A stretch of DNA of 64,000 nt from Entonaema liquescens (lineage: Eukaryota; Ascomycota; Sordariomycetes; Xylariales; Xylariaceae): the NCBI GenBank assembly GCA_902805475.1, contig CADCSX010000003.1, positions 3,596,001-3,660,000 of the forward strand. The letters are read 5' to 3'. Position 1 is the first letter of the stretch. Each line of letters starts with the position of its first letter. Below are positions 12,133 to 24,073 of the stretch, in pieces. The notes under the pieces are model-generated. The model worked only from the letters and a program-made list of their open reading frames with translations, did not search any database and was not told the DNA's origin. The translations under genes and the position numbers were made by a program.

Positions 12133-13022
12133 ATGGTGACTGTTGGTGTTCTTGCCCTCCAAGGAGGGTTCTCAGAACATCTCAGCTCTCTCCATAAAGC
12201 AGCTACCCACGTATCAACTCCGTCGTCAAACTTCGACTTTATCGAAGTGAGAACCCCAGAGCAGTTGGCCCGATGCGATGCTCTAATCATACCCGGAGGA
12301 GAAAGTACTACGCTATCGCTCGTAGCTGCACAGTCTGGTTTACTGGAACCGTTGCGCGAGTTTGTCAAGTAAGTCTGATGCACACATATAGCGACCAGGG
12401 GAAGATATAAAACCGCTAATCGTGGATTTCGGTTGGCGGCATAAGAGTAAATAAGAAGCCAACTTGGGGAACATGTGCTGGTCTCATTTTCCTGTCCGAG
12501 CAAGCGAGTGCTGCTAAGAGAGGCGGACAAGAATTAATCGGAGGGCTCAACGTCAAAGTCCATCGCAATCATTTTGGTCGACAAAAGGAGAGTTTCGTAA
12601 CGGATTTAGACTTGCCCTTCCTATCTCAAGGAAGCGATGGCAATCCAACCACTCCTTTTCCGGCCGTTTTTATTCGAGCTCCCGTCGTGGATCAAATATT
12701 GACAGACGACATAACATCAGTTGATGACAAGGCGGAGAACATAGCGCCAGAAGTTGCAACGAAAAATCTTGAAAACCAGACTCAAGCTCCAAAAGGAAAA
12801 GTCGAGATCTTAGCCACTCTTCCGGGACGTCATGCCTCAAACAAAGCTGCAGCGGCGTCCATTGAAGGCACTGATGCCCAAGCAGTAGCTCCTAAAGGAG
12901 CAGGAGACATCATTGCGTTAAGACAAGAGAACGTATTCGGAACGAGTTTTCACCCGGAGCTGACAGACGATATTCGGATTCACGTCTGGTGGTTAGAGCA
13001 GATAGTAAAGTCGTGCGAGTAG
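12133..13022 (+). CDS. pdx2: Pyridoxal 5'-phosphate synthase glutaminase subunit Pdx2 (SNO family)
   Basis: Two exons (12133-12368, 12446-13022) give 270 residues. Pdx2 hydrolyses glutamine and passes ammonia to Pdx1. The class I glutaminase features are present: the N-terminal GVLALQGGFSEH, the PGGESTTL oxyanion strand, the nucleophile elbow Gly-Thr-Cys-Ala-Gly just after the intron, an HRNHFGRQ segment, and the C-terminal FHPELT with the His and Glu of the triad. The intron is placed with its acceptor at 12445, which keeps the frame and supplies the residues leading into KPTWGTC. An Ala/Lys/Glu-rich insert of some 60 residues lies between the AVFIRAP strand and the FHPELT motif. This makes the protein longer than bacterial PdxT (about 190-200 residues); I take it as a disordered loop. 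The start is the ATG just before VTVGVLALQGG. Confidence 0.95.
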
Positions 13023-13666
13023 TCATACGAATAAACAGAAGGATTCGAGTTAGAGATACCCGTGAAACCGGCAATTAATATTGATGTGATGATGGGAAAG
13101 GGTGGTACAATATTGCATGCATACCTATGTGTAATGTGAGTATTGTACAGTTTCTCCCAAGGATCTTCTCTGATCGGCTCTCCCCTGAAAGCGCAATCCA
13201 GACTGTTTTCTAAGACGGATTTCCGCGTATAGAAATCATCTCAATTCGACTAACATTACCAACAGTTCAACATCGGCCTTCTCCATTAGACCCTGCATCT
13301 CATTCCAGGAAATCCGGAGACCACCGGATTGCCCTAGGATAGATAAGGTGTAGGGGTATCTATGAGCTAGTTGACAATTGTGATGCGCTTAGGTTTGCGG
13401 GGTACATGAGAGTGGGCAAACCAACACCAAGAATGGGGGTCGTATGGGGGTTGTATAACCTTGTTTTTGGAACGAGGTGTTGTTAGACGTGGGTGGTTAG
13501 ATTGGCGAGTACCAATCTGATAAACTTTCAGTTGAGGAGGCACTCGACTATAGAACAATCAACTTGTAACAATTAGATAATTTTACGTCCAATTCGCATC
13601 ATCAGATAAACATACCACTTGATTACTATTCTAAACGATCTAACCTAAGTCTTGCTATATTTTATC
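13023..13666. other. Intergenic upstream of the deacetylase
   Basis: No gene is supported. A short open frame on the minus strand (13367-13558) has no motif. This is the probable 3' region of pdx2 and promoter of the polysaccharide deacetylase. Confidence 0.4.
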
Positions 13667-15067
13667 ATGGGCAAGAAGAAGATCCTGGTTGGGTGAGTCC
13701 AATATTCAGTCCCGTAAACATTAGATAGCAATAGTAAGGAACTAATAGGACACGAAATTAGCTATGGAGTAGACATTGACGCTGTTGCCGGGTGGCTTGG
13801 CTCATACGGAGGTGAAGATAGTACTAGCGACATCAGCAGAGGTTAGACTTCCCCTAATCGTGATATGAGTTGATTGTATGTCTGGGTTGCACAGCTAAGA
13901 TCAATTTCCCTTCCTACTCAGGTATTTGGGCTGGCACAATCGGAACCCGTCGTCTTCTCAAACTGTTTGAAAAGTATGGTATCAAGGCGTCGTGGTTCAT
14001 ACCAGGCCATTCGCTAGAAACCTTCCCAGAAGAATGCGCCATGGTGAGAGATGCCGGCCACGAGATCGGTCTCCACGGATACTCTCATGAGAATCCGGTC
14101 GATATGACGCTCGAGCAGCAACGGGACGTCCTTGATAAAACATACAGACTTCTCACCGAGTTCTGCGGCAAGCCACCAAGAGGTAGCGTAGCGCCTTGGT
14201 GGGAAACGAGTAAAGAAGGTACAGAGCTAATGCTCTCTTACGGCATCGAGTACGATCATTCGATGTCCCATGAAGACTGTCAGATGTATTGGCTACGTAC
14301 AGGAGACTCGTGGACCAAGGCAAGTTAACGAAGCTTCTTATATCTATCCTACTTTAGATATACGCTGCATATTCTTAAATGTTAGCTAACTCCATCGTAG
14401 TAAGTCAAAATCATTCCCTTTATTTTTATTCTCTTTCAATAGAAAGGAGTTGGTGGTTGTAAAACGGGGGGTTTTATTCAACAATATAGGCCTCAGGTAT
14501 GCGTGAGGACAATGCTAAGTCATGACAGGATCGACTACAAGAAAAAAGCCGAAGAGTGGATGAAGCCTTTAATTCAGGGGCAGCCGACAGGCATGGTGGA
14601 AATTCCCGGCTCGTGGTATATCGATGACCTTCCTCCGATGATGTTTATGAAGAATTCGGCCAATTCGCATGGTTGGGTTAATCCGAGGTTTGTAGAAGAT
14701 ACGAAACTAAAATATTTATCGCATCTAATTATTGGTGTAGGGACGTTGAGGATATATGGCGTGACCATTTCGACTATTTCTATCGCGAGTACGATGAGTT
14801 CATCTTCCCGATGACGATCCACCCTGATGTATCAGGTCGACCGCACGTTCTTTTGATGCACGAAAGATTGATTGAACACATCAACAAGCACGAAGGAGTG
14901 GAATGGATGACATTTGCCGAGGTAAGCAAAGTTTTATGAGATTGAGCCTGCTTGGCGCTGCTGACCATTAAAAGATGTGCGATTATTTCAAGAGTAAGAA
15001 TAAGCCACCAGAGGGAGCTATGATGCCCGCGCCTCCGGGGGAGATTCTCAAGAAGTCGAAAGAATAA
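13667..15067 (+). CDS. HpPgdA-like polysaccharide deacetylase family protein
   Basis: Supported exons are 13667-13692, 13762-13841, 13922-14319, one ending at 14687, 14741-14921 and 14975-15067, for roughly 310-325 residues. The protein follows the Helicobacter PgdA (HP0310) subgroup of the NodB/CE4 superfamily: GYGVDIDAVAGWLGSYGGEDS at the start with metal-type Asp13/Asp15, a TWF-like SWFIPGHS strand, then GHEIGLHGYSHENP with the conserved histidines, SVAPWWE, and the late LVEIP-like and HPDVSGRPHVLLMHE motifs. The substrate is unknown; relatives act on peptidoglycan, cyclic imides or similar amides. The join between exon 3 and the IDYKKKAEEWMKP block is unsettled: exon 3 ends in a good GC donor (AAG/GCAAGT at 14320), but no acceptor restores the expected frame exactly. 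Using the AG at 14496 keeps the frame and adds 11 unusual residues. The gene is convergent with the amidase, 199 bp apart. Confidence 0.83.
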
Positions 15068-15266
15068 TCAGGATCGTGTACCTAGATGGCCGGGCGTTGA
15101 AATGAGTTTATTCATATGAATATGGTCTGTTATCTATCTACCTTCAAGTCGTCTTCTCGGTAGGGGCAAGGAATAGTAATATAAGCCAATGGTACTTGGA
15201 GAACATCAATAGTATAATGTGAAAAAAAAAATTTAAGAGCCTTTACGAGACTCAGGTGCAACTAAT

Positions 15267-17330
15267 CTAACGAAGCAATTCATCAATGATAGCGCCGATC
15301 GCAAGGACTTTCTCTTCTTCGAGTTTCCTTCCAGCAATCTGTACCCCAATTGGCAAGCCGAGCTCGATCATCTTCCCCTTTTCTTGCGTCCACAACGCAG
15401 TATTCCACTCATCTAGCGCATTTCTCGCCGTATGATTCCATACCGTCTCACCATCAATAGAAGATACTTTACCTGCGGGGATAACCAGAGCCGAGTAGTC
15501 TAACACGTTCCATATCTTAGTATATCCTACCCATCGACAAGCGTGATGCGGAACGGCTGTGTGTGGCATCGGTGGCATTAGTACAATATCAACCTGTTTG
15601 CCCGTCTTTGGCGACGTGATGCTATTCCATTTCTCGAGGTAGGCCTGTTGAAGCGCGACTTTGCGCTTGTTCAACTGCCAGTAATCGTAAACGGAAATGG
15701 GCTGGCCCCTATTGACCAAAGCTTCTACGTGGGGAATAAAAGGTTCTCCACCAGCTAAAATATCGCGGCGGATATCTTCGCCGCCGTCGGCTGTATAGAA
15801 TTCATCCTGAGGCCCAAAACGATTAGTAAATAGGGGATGAACAACGACAAGGGATACTATCTAACCATAACCTGAATGCACTCAGCGTGGAGGTTGGAAT
15901 TCCATTCGACGATATCATGGCCAGCTGCTTGAAGCTTTTCTACCAATGAGAGAAGTACTCGCGTAATCGGCGGATGCGGTCGGACCACTCCGTCGTCGGT
16001 AAGCAAGCCAATTGTCAGCGGCTCAGACTTAAACTTTTGAAAAATTTCGTCCCTCCACGGCACAGGCACACAGCGAGCGTCATGTTTCCAGGGCTCTAAC
16101 TGGATCAACCCTTTGATCACTACGGTCAGCGATGGTAGATTCCGTGTCAATGGCCCTACTGATGAAGGGACATAGTCTTGTCCTTCTATTGACACAGGCA
16201 CTCCTTGATATGGGAGACGAGAGCTCTGTATGGTAGATCATTATTAGTCTAGGGGTTACTTGACTGGTACTTGTAAAGAGAACCACTTACACTCGGCTTC
16301 AATCCGTATAAGCCCATCATATGGGCAGGTATCCGAATACTACCTCCAATATCCGTCCCCCAACCAAGGAGACTTCCGTGAAGGCTTAACAGCGCTGCCT
16401 CGCCGCCCGTCGAGCCGCCCGGAGTGTAGTCCTTCCAGGAAGGATTCGTGGTGAGACCCCAAAGAGGATTCTCGGTCTCGCACCACTGTCATTCATGATC
16501 AGATGCAAAACCATCTTGTAACGCCGAAAAGCAAATCTGGGCTCACCATTATGCTCTGAGGAAGATTCGTCTTAGCTAGGACAACGGCACCAAGTTTTTT
16601 CAATAGCGCGACAACAACTGCGTCTTCAGCCGCGGGACCGAACGTGCGACTGACATATCCGAGCGTGGTATCATGGCCTTTCACATTAAACTGATCTTTA
16701 AGGGTAACGGGAACACCATGTAGTGGTCCGATGATATTTCCATGCTCTTTTTGATAATCATCGAGCTCACGAGCCCGCGCCAAGGCCTCCTGGAAGAGGA
16801 TCTCAGTAAGGCTACCGCCGCTGTTAGCCAGGCATCGGACAAAAGTTCGGCATAAACACTAACCAGTTCGTCTACAATACCAAACAGAGACATCATTAGT
16901 GCATAATTTGCAGTGAAGGTTTCCGGGTGAAAGTTTACCTGGCTATGCGCTGCGACAGCCCTGGCATGTTGAATCAGATGTCAGTAACCCCCTTTTATGA
17001 CGAGTACAAATCATCAATTTGACACATGCTATAAATTTCTACGGAACCTTTGTATATATGCTTCCGTCACGGCTACCGAACTTAGCTCGCCAGAGGCAAT
17101 GCGACCGACCAATGCCGAGATATCGTCAATGTCTATCAAAGACGGGTCAAGTTTTTGAGGCTATCGTCTCAGTTTATTTCAGCACCCGCATCGGTCATAA
17201 CAAACACTCCTTTACTATCAAAATAACTTTGTATACATACTTTATTATCCGTAGCGATCGCTATAGCTCGGCTTTGGGCTTCGCGCTTTAAGCGAACTTT
17301 CTCTTGCCATCCACCTGAGATTTCCACCAT
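15267..17330 (-). CDS. Amidase (amidase-signature family, acetamidase-like)
   Basis: Eight exons on the minus strand (17330-17241, 17160-17048, 16960-16939, 16871-16864, 16811-16547, 16485-16291, 16225-15866, 15806-15267) give 530 residues, normal for fungal amidases, and all phases agree. The Ser-cisSer-Lys machinery is seen: the catalytic Lys in HGVPVTLKDQFN, the signature GGSTGGEAALLSLHGSLLG, and GTDIGGSIRIPA with the nucleophilic Ser. The second serine of the usual GGSSGG is Thr here. The conserved Thr-Asn-Cys-Leu-Thr-Glu motif is assembled only by including an 8-nt exon (16864-16871), after a 22-nt exon. It should hydrolyse a small or aromatic amide to acid and ammonia; the substrate is not predictable. 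It is divergent from the phenol-hydroxylase-like gene, with 1.2 kb between starts, so shared regulation is plausible. Confidence 0.9.
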
Positions 17331-18559
17331 TGTGAGATGATGTTTCTATTCACCAAATATTCGAATTCACCGGGATGGGGATATATCGTAAGATAATTTA
17401 ACTTATTTCTCATTAACGTAACGTGCAATACTGGCTATGAGGGGTGCATCTCCAATGCCAACCCGTCGGCTTTATAAGCGACGTGCTGTGTGATATTTGA
17501 GAAGTCTGTAGAGGATAGGCCGGCCAGCCGGAAATCTGATAAACAATATCTTGGCAGATATGAAGAATGCTAGTTCAACCTTATCCGTGCTTCCTAGGAC
17601 TTGACTGTGCTATGTATTTGTGACCGTACTAAGTATAAAAGTGGTGTGATATTTGACATATTCGACAGGGATATTCACCAGCGTATGTAAGTGTGGCAGC
17701 AGGGCAGCAGGGCAGCAGGGCAGTAAGGAGTGGGAGGGTTGTCAGACGAATGTACCCTAATGCCGGTACCTGGGATAGATTTTAATAGGCAAGGAATAGG
17801 TAAAGAATGGGGAGGGGCAAAAGCAGAAAAACATTTCAGGGGTCCAAAGAGGAGACCCAAGGAGACCCAAGGAGACTCTATCCCCTTATTTGAGGTAAGT
17901 CAAGGTTGGCAAATGGTTAAAAATGGTAAAGAATGGCAATAGGTCTAGTAGTTCTAGAACAAGTCGAAACAAATCCACTGTTTTAATGTCCAGTTACACA
18001 TCGTTCTCGCCTTTTCATCATCTTCCCCCCTCTCCTTGCCCCCAGTTTGAACCAGTCCGACTAATCCGACTTAGGGACCCGGAGTGGTTCGAGAATGGCG
18101 CCAAACCACCTGACAATGGCCTGAGCACAGTGCGAATTTCTGTTTTATAACTTTATCTACTCAACTTATTCTGTTCAAGTGAACTTATTCGTTCCCTATT
18201 CGCTCTTTTGGTCTATGGATCCGTACCTTGGCTACCCAAGTCACCCAAGTCACCAAGTAAATCCAGCAAAAAAAGTCACCAGACGGAACGCTGTTCGCCG
18301 GTGATACACAGTCTCCATTGAGACTCAAACTCGACTCACCCATCCCCATTCATCAAATCAATCAACCGATGAAATCAATCCATCTTACTGATCGGACCAA
18401 CCGTCAACGACCCACCACCACCACTCCCCTCCAAACGCCGCCTCGTTACTCTTTTGCTACATCAGACCAAGCCACTTTGCTATTTATTGTGCTCTGGTAG
18501 AAGCTTTTTAAACGTACTCGCATGAAATAAATCTTGTCTAGGGCATTTCCACCGGCGCC
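17331..18559. promoter_or_regulatory. Divergent region between amidase and FAD monooxygenase
   Basis: No supported gene. It contains short direct repeats: an 8-bp unit of the GGCAGCAG type at 17695-17723, and a 10-bp unit AGGAGACCCA at 17851-17877. A C-rich pyrimidine segment (about 18400-18440) precedes the monooxygenase start. It may act as a two-way promoter; no regulator site was identified. Confidence 0.4.
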
Positions 18560-20819
18560 ATGATCGTAGATGAGGTAAACGGTGTGCGACAGAACGGCGA
18601 CACCAACGGCAGCACCAATGGCGAAGTTAATGGCCATGGTCCAGCCAAGCGCCGTGAAACCAACGGTTCACGACACACCTCCGAAGTATGCGTCGTCGGA
18701 GCTGGTCCTGCCGGCTTGATGTTGGCGTAAGTTGCATTTTGTTCCCGTTTTTATTTATTCCTACTTTTCCTTTTCCATACGTAGTTATCTATAGTTATAG
18801 AATGAAAAGAGAAAAGAGAAGAAAAAAAAAATAAGACCATTGTGGTCGCCACCGCCCTTATCATCTTCCACTCCTAAATATTCTCCCTGGCGCCCAAGCT
18901 TACATCTAAACTACGCAGTACTTTATTGGCTAGATTCGGCGTCAGTGTCGAAGTCATAGATGAGAGACCCGATCAGACTCAAGCTGGTCGTGCTGATGGG
19001 TTACAACCCAAAACGATAGAGACCCTGCGTCAACTCAGACTCGCAGATGGTCTTCTGGCGAGAGGCGCTAAGGTGTATGACATATGCTTCTGGGAAGCTA
19101 CTGCAAACCGCCGATTAAGGCGCCTGGGTCGTGAGATCCATTATCCAGCATTAGTCGTTGACCTTCTCGATGACTATATCCTCCTCGTTCATCAGGGGGT
19201 TGTGGAAGGAGTTTTCATAGAGGACCTCAAGAAGCGGGGTGTCCAAGTGAAACGCAGTCATCAATTTCAAAATTTTAAACAAAAAGAGGATGAACCGGGT
19301 TTATTAGAAATCGAATGTAAGACTACAACAGACGAAGAAAAGGAGACAACCTTATCCAAATATATCGTCGGATGTAAGTTATGAATGAGTCTGTACCGCA
19401 TCTTTGAGATACCCCTAACTAACATTATTAGGCGATGGTGCACGATCTAAGGTGCGAACCTGCATACCAGACACTTATTCAGTGGGTAAATCTCACGAAT
19501 CTGTGTGGGCTGTGCTTGATGGAGAACTCATCTCTGACTTCCCGGACCTCTGGTCCAAGACGGTCGTCTATAGTGAGGTGCACGGTTCTATACTCATTGT
19601 CCCGCGGGAACGGGGCACTACTCGATTCTACGTCGAGATCAAGCCGGACACCGAGACCGGCAACTTACGAGAACTCGGACAAGAGTTCGTCATGAAGCGT
19701 GCCAAGCAAATCTTGGCGCCGTACTCGGTTGAATGGCGTACCGTGGAATGGTTCGGCAATTATCAGATCGGACAGCGAATAGCAAACAAGTTCACCGATC
19801 CGAATCTGCAGGCTTTTATTGCCGGAGATGCAAGTCATACGCATTCACCCAAGGCTGCACAGGGTATGAACACTAGTATGCACGACAGCTGGAACCTTGC
19901 ATGGAAATTAAACCTCAGTTCGAGAGGTTTAGCCAAGCCGGTTCTACTCGAATCATACGAAATGGAGCGTAGAAAGATTGCTCACGACCTAATCAACTTC
20001 GATTATGAGCATGCTAACAAGATGGCCGGTGGTGACGCCAAAGCTCTAGCTGAGAACTTCCGCACGAACGTGCGATTTATCTCAGGAGTTGGCGTCGAGT
20101 ACGACCACAACGTACTGAACCACCCGGCAAAGCGCAGTGGGGGCGAGCTGAGACCGGGATGTCTCGTTCCGCCTGCCAAGGTAACACGATATATTGATGC
20201 GAACCCGATCGATGTTCAGCTTGATATTCCCATGTTGGGCCAGTTCAGGGTGTACTTCTTCGTGCCGGATATCCACAATAGCATGCCGTTCCTCCAGACC
20301 TTCTGCAATGGATTGACAAGGCAGGACTCATTGTTTAGGAAACTGAGTCAAGCCGCAGCGGCCAGCTATTTGGAAAAGCCACGAACACCCACTTCTGAGG
20401 ACGTGTATATACGTTCGGAGAGATATACGAGTGTGAGCGAACTCACAACGTTTGCACTTATTAGTAATAATACCCCCCATAAGTATATGACTTGATAGAA
20501 GCTAACCTTTGATATAGCAACTATGGAGAAAGCTAGAGTTGAGGTTCAAGATTTACCCCCACTCTTTGCTCGAAGCGCATGGACATTCTACCTGGACAAT
20601 GTGCCATACCTAGACACACGCAGACAGACGTGTACGAGCAAGTGGGTAGGAACCCTACAGAAGGATGAGGTCTCCATCGTGATCCTACGACCTGATGGTT
20701 ACGTAGGGTCGATTAGCAGATGGGATTCTCTGGGTGTTAACGCTGGTTCAACGGCAGCCGATTGGCTTAATTCTTACTACGACGGATTTCTCAAGGTTCC
20801 TGACGACAAAGCGAAATAA
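18560..20819 (+). CDS. Phenol 2-monooxygenase-like FAD-dependent hydroxylase
   Basis: Four exons (18560-18726, 18919-19373, 19432-20463, 20518-20819) give 651 residues, the size of yeast-type phenol hydroxylase. After a 40-residue Asn/Gly-rich leader comes the Rossmann dinucleotide motif VVGAGPAGLM (residues 45-54), split from the next helix by the first intron. The second FAD site has the Cys-Asp-Gly-Ala-Arg-Ser motif and the third has GDASHTHSPKAAQGMN. The C-terminal 200 residues look like the thioredoxin-fold dimerisation domain (ALITTMEKA...VILRPDGYVG). The enzyme should ortho-hydroxylate a phenolic using NADPH and O2. Its placement beside a regulator, a second aromatic hydroxylase and an amidase fits aromatic-compound catabolism; this is inferred from context. 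Confidence 0.9.
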
Positions 20820-21147
20820 TTTCAAGATGCAAGCATAATAGGAAGGGGTTAAGGAGCAAAATATCTGCGTGGCGATGTCTATGGGTTATTTTTATCAGCA
20901 TTCGGCAAGTTGTACGGTATACTTCACATATTGGTGGCATTCATGGGTTACATGCTCTCTTAATTCACACACCCCTTTTTTCCTTGAGTAGGTAGCCGTC
21001 CTTACGAGACCCCCTGACTGTGTTTCGAACTACTCATCACAGTCTAGATATTCTTACCGTAGAATTTTTGACATCTAACAAGATTTTTGTCCCACGACGA
21101 ACATCCCTGGCCTTTTACATTATGCGTCCGTATCGAAGAGTATGCAC
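20820..21147. other. Short intergenic gap, convergent 3' ends
   Basis: These are 328 bp between two stop codons on opposite strands. No motif is seen beyond T-rich runs that could serve as 3' processing signals. Confidence 0.4.
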
Positions 21148-24073
21148 TCAGACAGTAGTATCGTCGAACTGTCCTATTAACCTCCATGGGATCAAGCCTT
21201 TAAGCACGGTGACCCCAGCATGCACAATTCCCCAGCGGACTTTACTCAGTACTTCCGCCATAACCCATACCAAACCGCTGGTCCGCTTCAGTCCCTGGAT
21301 TTCAGGTAGACCTTGCATTCCCGCTTCTACCATCGAGTCTATGAGCACGCCCATTTCTGCTTGAGCATCCCATACTAGTTCGCTATCATCTTCAGGACCG
21401 GAGCCGAACCCCTTAGGTCCATTTGGGCTTGTATGGTGAAATGCCCATACTGTCAAAGTGGCTAGGTAAAGACACCATGGTACGTGAAATAGGCCCATCG
21501 AGTCAAAGTCGACGAGCGTCTGCGATGCGCTTTGGAGCAATTGAGCCGCGTGCCAGACCGCCGCCACTGCGTTCGCGGATCCGTCGCCATTTTCAGAACC
21601 TAGGATCGTGTGGCTTGTAGCCCATCGTTTTACAACTTTCTCCGAACGGATAAAATCAGTCCGCTGAACTGAGCGCCCGAGAATATGTCGTGCGCCCGCG
21701 AATATTTGTATATCGAGGAATTCCGAGTGTAGGAGGGTGTGGGCGGCATGGTATACAGCAATGTATGCTGTACGCCAGACGTCAAGTTCGATTTTGGCAT
21801 TTTCAGGGACGGCGCCCTTTCTTATCTCAGTGAAGGTGACATCTGTCAGGCGCACACAGAAATTATCGAAGTCTACTTTCCACTCGTGGTAAGCATTCCC
21901 AAGACGGCTTTGCCACCGGCCTCCCTGTGAGGAAATGACGCCGAGACTGGTCTGATCCCGCCGCCGCATGTCCCAGAAGATAGACATTAAACCGTGGAAT
22001 ATGAAGATTCGCGATAGCCCGTTTAGTCGAGGGAAACGGTGCGCATCGCATGTAATGTAGGACTTCAATGCGAGTAGATACATCGGCTCAGGAGCTGTGG
22101 AGAGCGAGAGGCGCGACCACTCGGCTGCTGTGGACGCCTCCCATAGCGCCTGGTTGCAGGGTAGGGGGACTCGGAGTTCGAAGGCTGACATACAGAGGGA
22201 TTGGCAGAATAGCACGGCGTGCTGAGTATCCCACATAAAGCATAGGAGAGCTAGTCTATAGAGACGTCTTAATATCTATGAGTGAAATTTGAAGGGTATA
22301 GGATACTGACCTTTTCTTCTCCTCGGCCTCTACCCACTGTCTCCAACTACAATCATTTACTAGACTGCCTTTATCATTATCCTCGTGAGGACGAATTGGC
22401 CGGACCGACTGACAATCAGACCGTCTAATCAGATTGATCAACATCCCGTGGAACAGGTGGCTCAGATCGTGTTGTTTTTGACCTGCTCTGCTCTTTCCAA
22501 AACACTCGACTAGCAGGATTGTCTGCAGCATCCAGAGATCTGGTTTCGGGTTGAAGTTTGCATGAGAAAATACTGTGAGATGTTAGAACTATGGGATAAA
22601 AACCCCGGTTCGACGACCGCAGCAAGGATCCAAGAGGATACTTACTTGCAGGGCGGATTACGTCGTGTATACAGACGGCAAACTGATGTGCTTCTTTTTC
22701 GGAGTCTATAAATGATAAGAATCAGCCATTTTATCGCAATTTAAGGTACGGAAATCACTCACAGGTAGCCCCAAGTAGAATCATAGACAGAAGCAGCAAT
22801 GGCTCGTTTTGGCTTGGTTCGAATGTAGCTTGGTGTATTAATGGATATGCAGTATTAAACTTGCTGAAGAAGAGATCCAAGCAGGATTGCAATGAAAACC
22901 GTGACATCAATGGATGGTTAACGTCAAGGGGGGCACCATTTGGTGCTAATGGTCTAGCGCTCTTGACCGTTTCTAGAATTTGGCTGTATGTATACTCGTC
23001 TATAAATGGTAGACGATTTGGTGGCTGAATATTTGACAGGGGGCGCTCGAATTCTGCTTCAGCAAAATCCCCTGCGGTTTGCTTCGCTGCCGGTGAAAGG
23101 CTAACCGCAGTTCTATCAGAGGAACCAGGGGTTGTTACATCTCGGGTATTTTCCCTAGAAGGCATACATTCGAGAGATCCCACGGGCGTCAAGGAACTCT
23201 CAGTTATGGCCCCGACGAATTGCGTAGGCCCTGGAGAGAAGCTGCCTTGACTCGAGCTCGGGACAGGATGTTGAACGCCGGGGAACATAGCCAGAGACGT
23301 AGTAGGGACATACGGAGTATGCGAGACGGCAGTGCTTGGAGCATTATTATCAAGACTAAAGAGCCAATCATAATTTACTTGTGTCGTATACGGCATGTTA
23401 AAAGAACTCGCCGTATCTGGCTGGAATACCTCATCGTAGTTTATATCGAAGAAGGGCTGAGACGTCTCGGGTGCGACCCAATATCCGCTATTAGCATGAG
23501 AGTCGAATTGACCAGTAGAAAGCGCGTAATCTGGCAAAAGACTATGGCTATGGGCAAAAGCTGTATGCGTTGCCGGATCGCTCTCGCTTTGGTGATCTGA
23601 GTTATGAGTCGAGACAGGAGGTGAAATGGGACCTTCTACCTGAGATACAAACGGTGCTCCCACACCACTACTGCTACTGCTACCACAGGACGTGCTCTGC
23701 TCTACTGGCTTCTTCTGGACAATTCGTCCGTCGTGGTCTTTCCACATGCGCTTACGTGTGTTCAGAGTACCGACACCTGCGCCTCCGGCTTCTTCATCCT
23801 TCTGTTTATGCCGGTTCATATGTCTCTCTACATCACCATGTCAACCCCCGAAGATTCGAGACAGTCAAAGGGGGTCTCACCTAAAAGGTCCTGGCGCTTG
23901 AAGTGGGCGCGGCACCGCGGACAAGTTGCATCCCCATCGGTGTGGTTCTTCTGATGACGATGAAGATGCTCGGACCGCGAGAAAGATTTACCGCAGCCGT
24001 CATAGGCGCAAGTGAACGATCGCCTGGTGTTACCGTCACCCTCCCGGGTTCTATTACGCTTGGCTCGCTGCAT
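21148..24073 (-). CDS. Transcription factor with two C2H2 zinc fingers and fungal-trans domain
   Basis: Five exons on the minus strand (24073-23881, 23827-22763, 22705-22646, 22572-22311, 22255-21148) give 895 residues with consistent phases. Finger 1 (residues 22-44) is C-x4-C-x12-H-x3-H, and finger 2 (51-71) is C-x2-C-x12-H-x3-H. Finger 2 is completed across the first intron, which joins QDLLE to RHMNRHKQKD. A basic stretch (RKRMWKDHDGR) and a long Ser/Thr/Pro/Gln-rich region follow. Then comes the fungal-specific regulatory domain (SRFSLQSCLDLFFSKFNTAYPLIH..., LLLSMILLGATYSEKEAHQFA, WMLQTILLVECFGKSR), and a helical C-terminus. The start is the first ATG; a frame upstream has only a GTG. 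It lies between the two aromatic monooxygenases and is divergent from the second, so it is a candidate local regulator; this is not shown by sequence. Confidence 0.9.

Noticed and set aside
17695..17877. Short direct repeats considered as a CRISPR-like array or transposon end
   Set aside because: Units are 8-10 bp and contiguous without spacers or terminal inverted repeats; ordinary minisatellites in a fungal promoter.
22763..23884. Several open frames on the plus strand across the C2H2 regulator (for example 23220-23600 and 23570-23884)
   Set aside because: They are antisense shadows of the long low-complexity exon of the regulator, which has clear zinc-finger and fungal-trans evidence on the minus strand.
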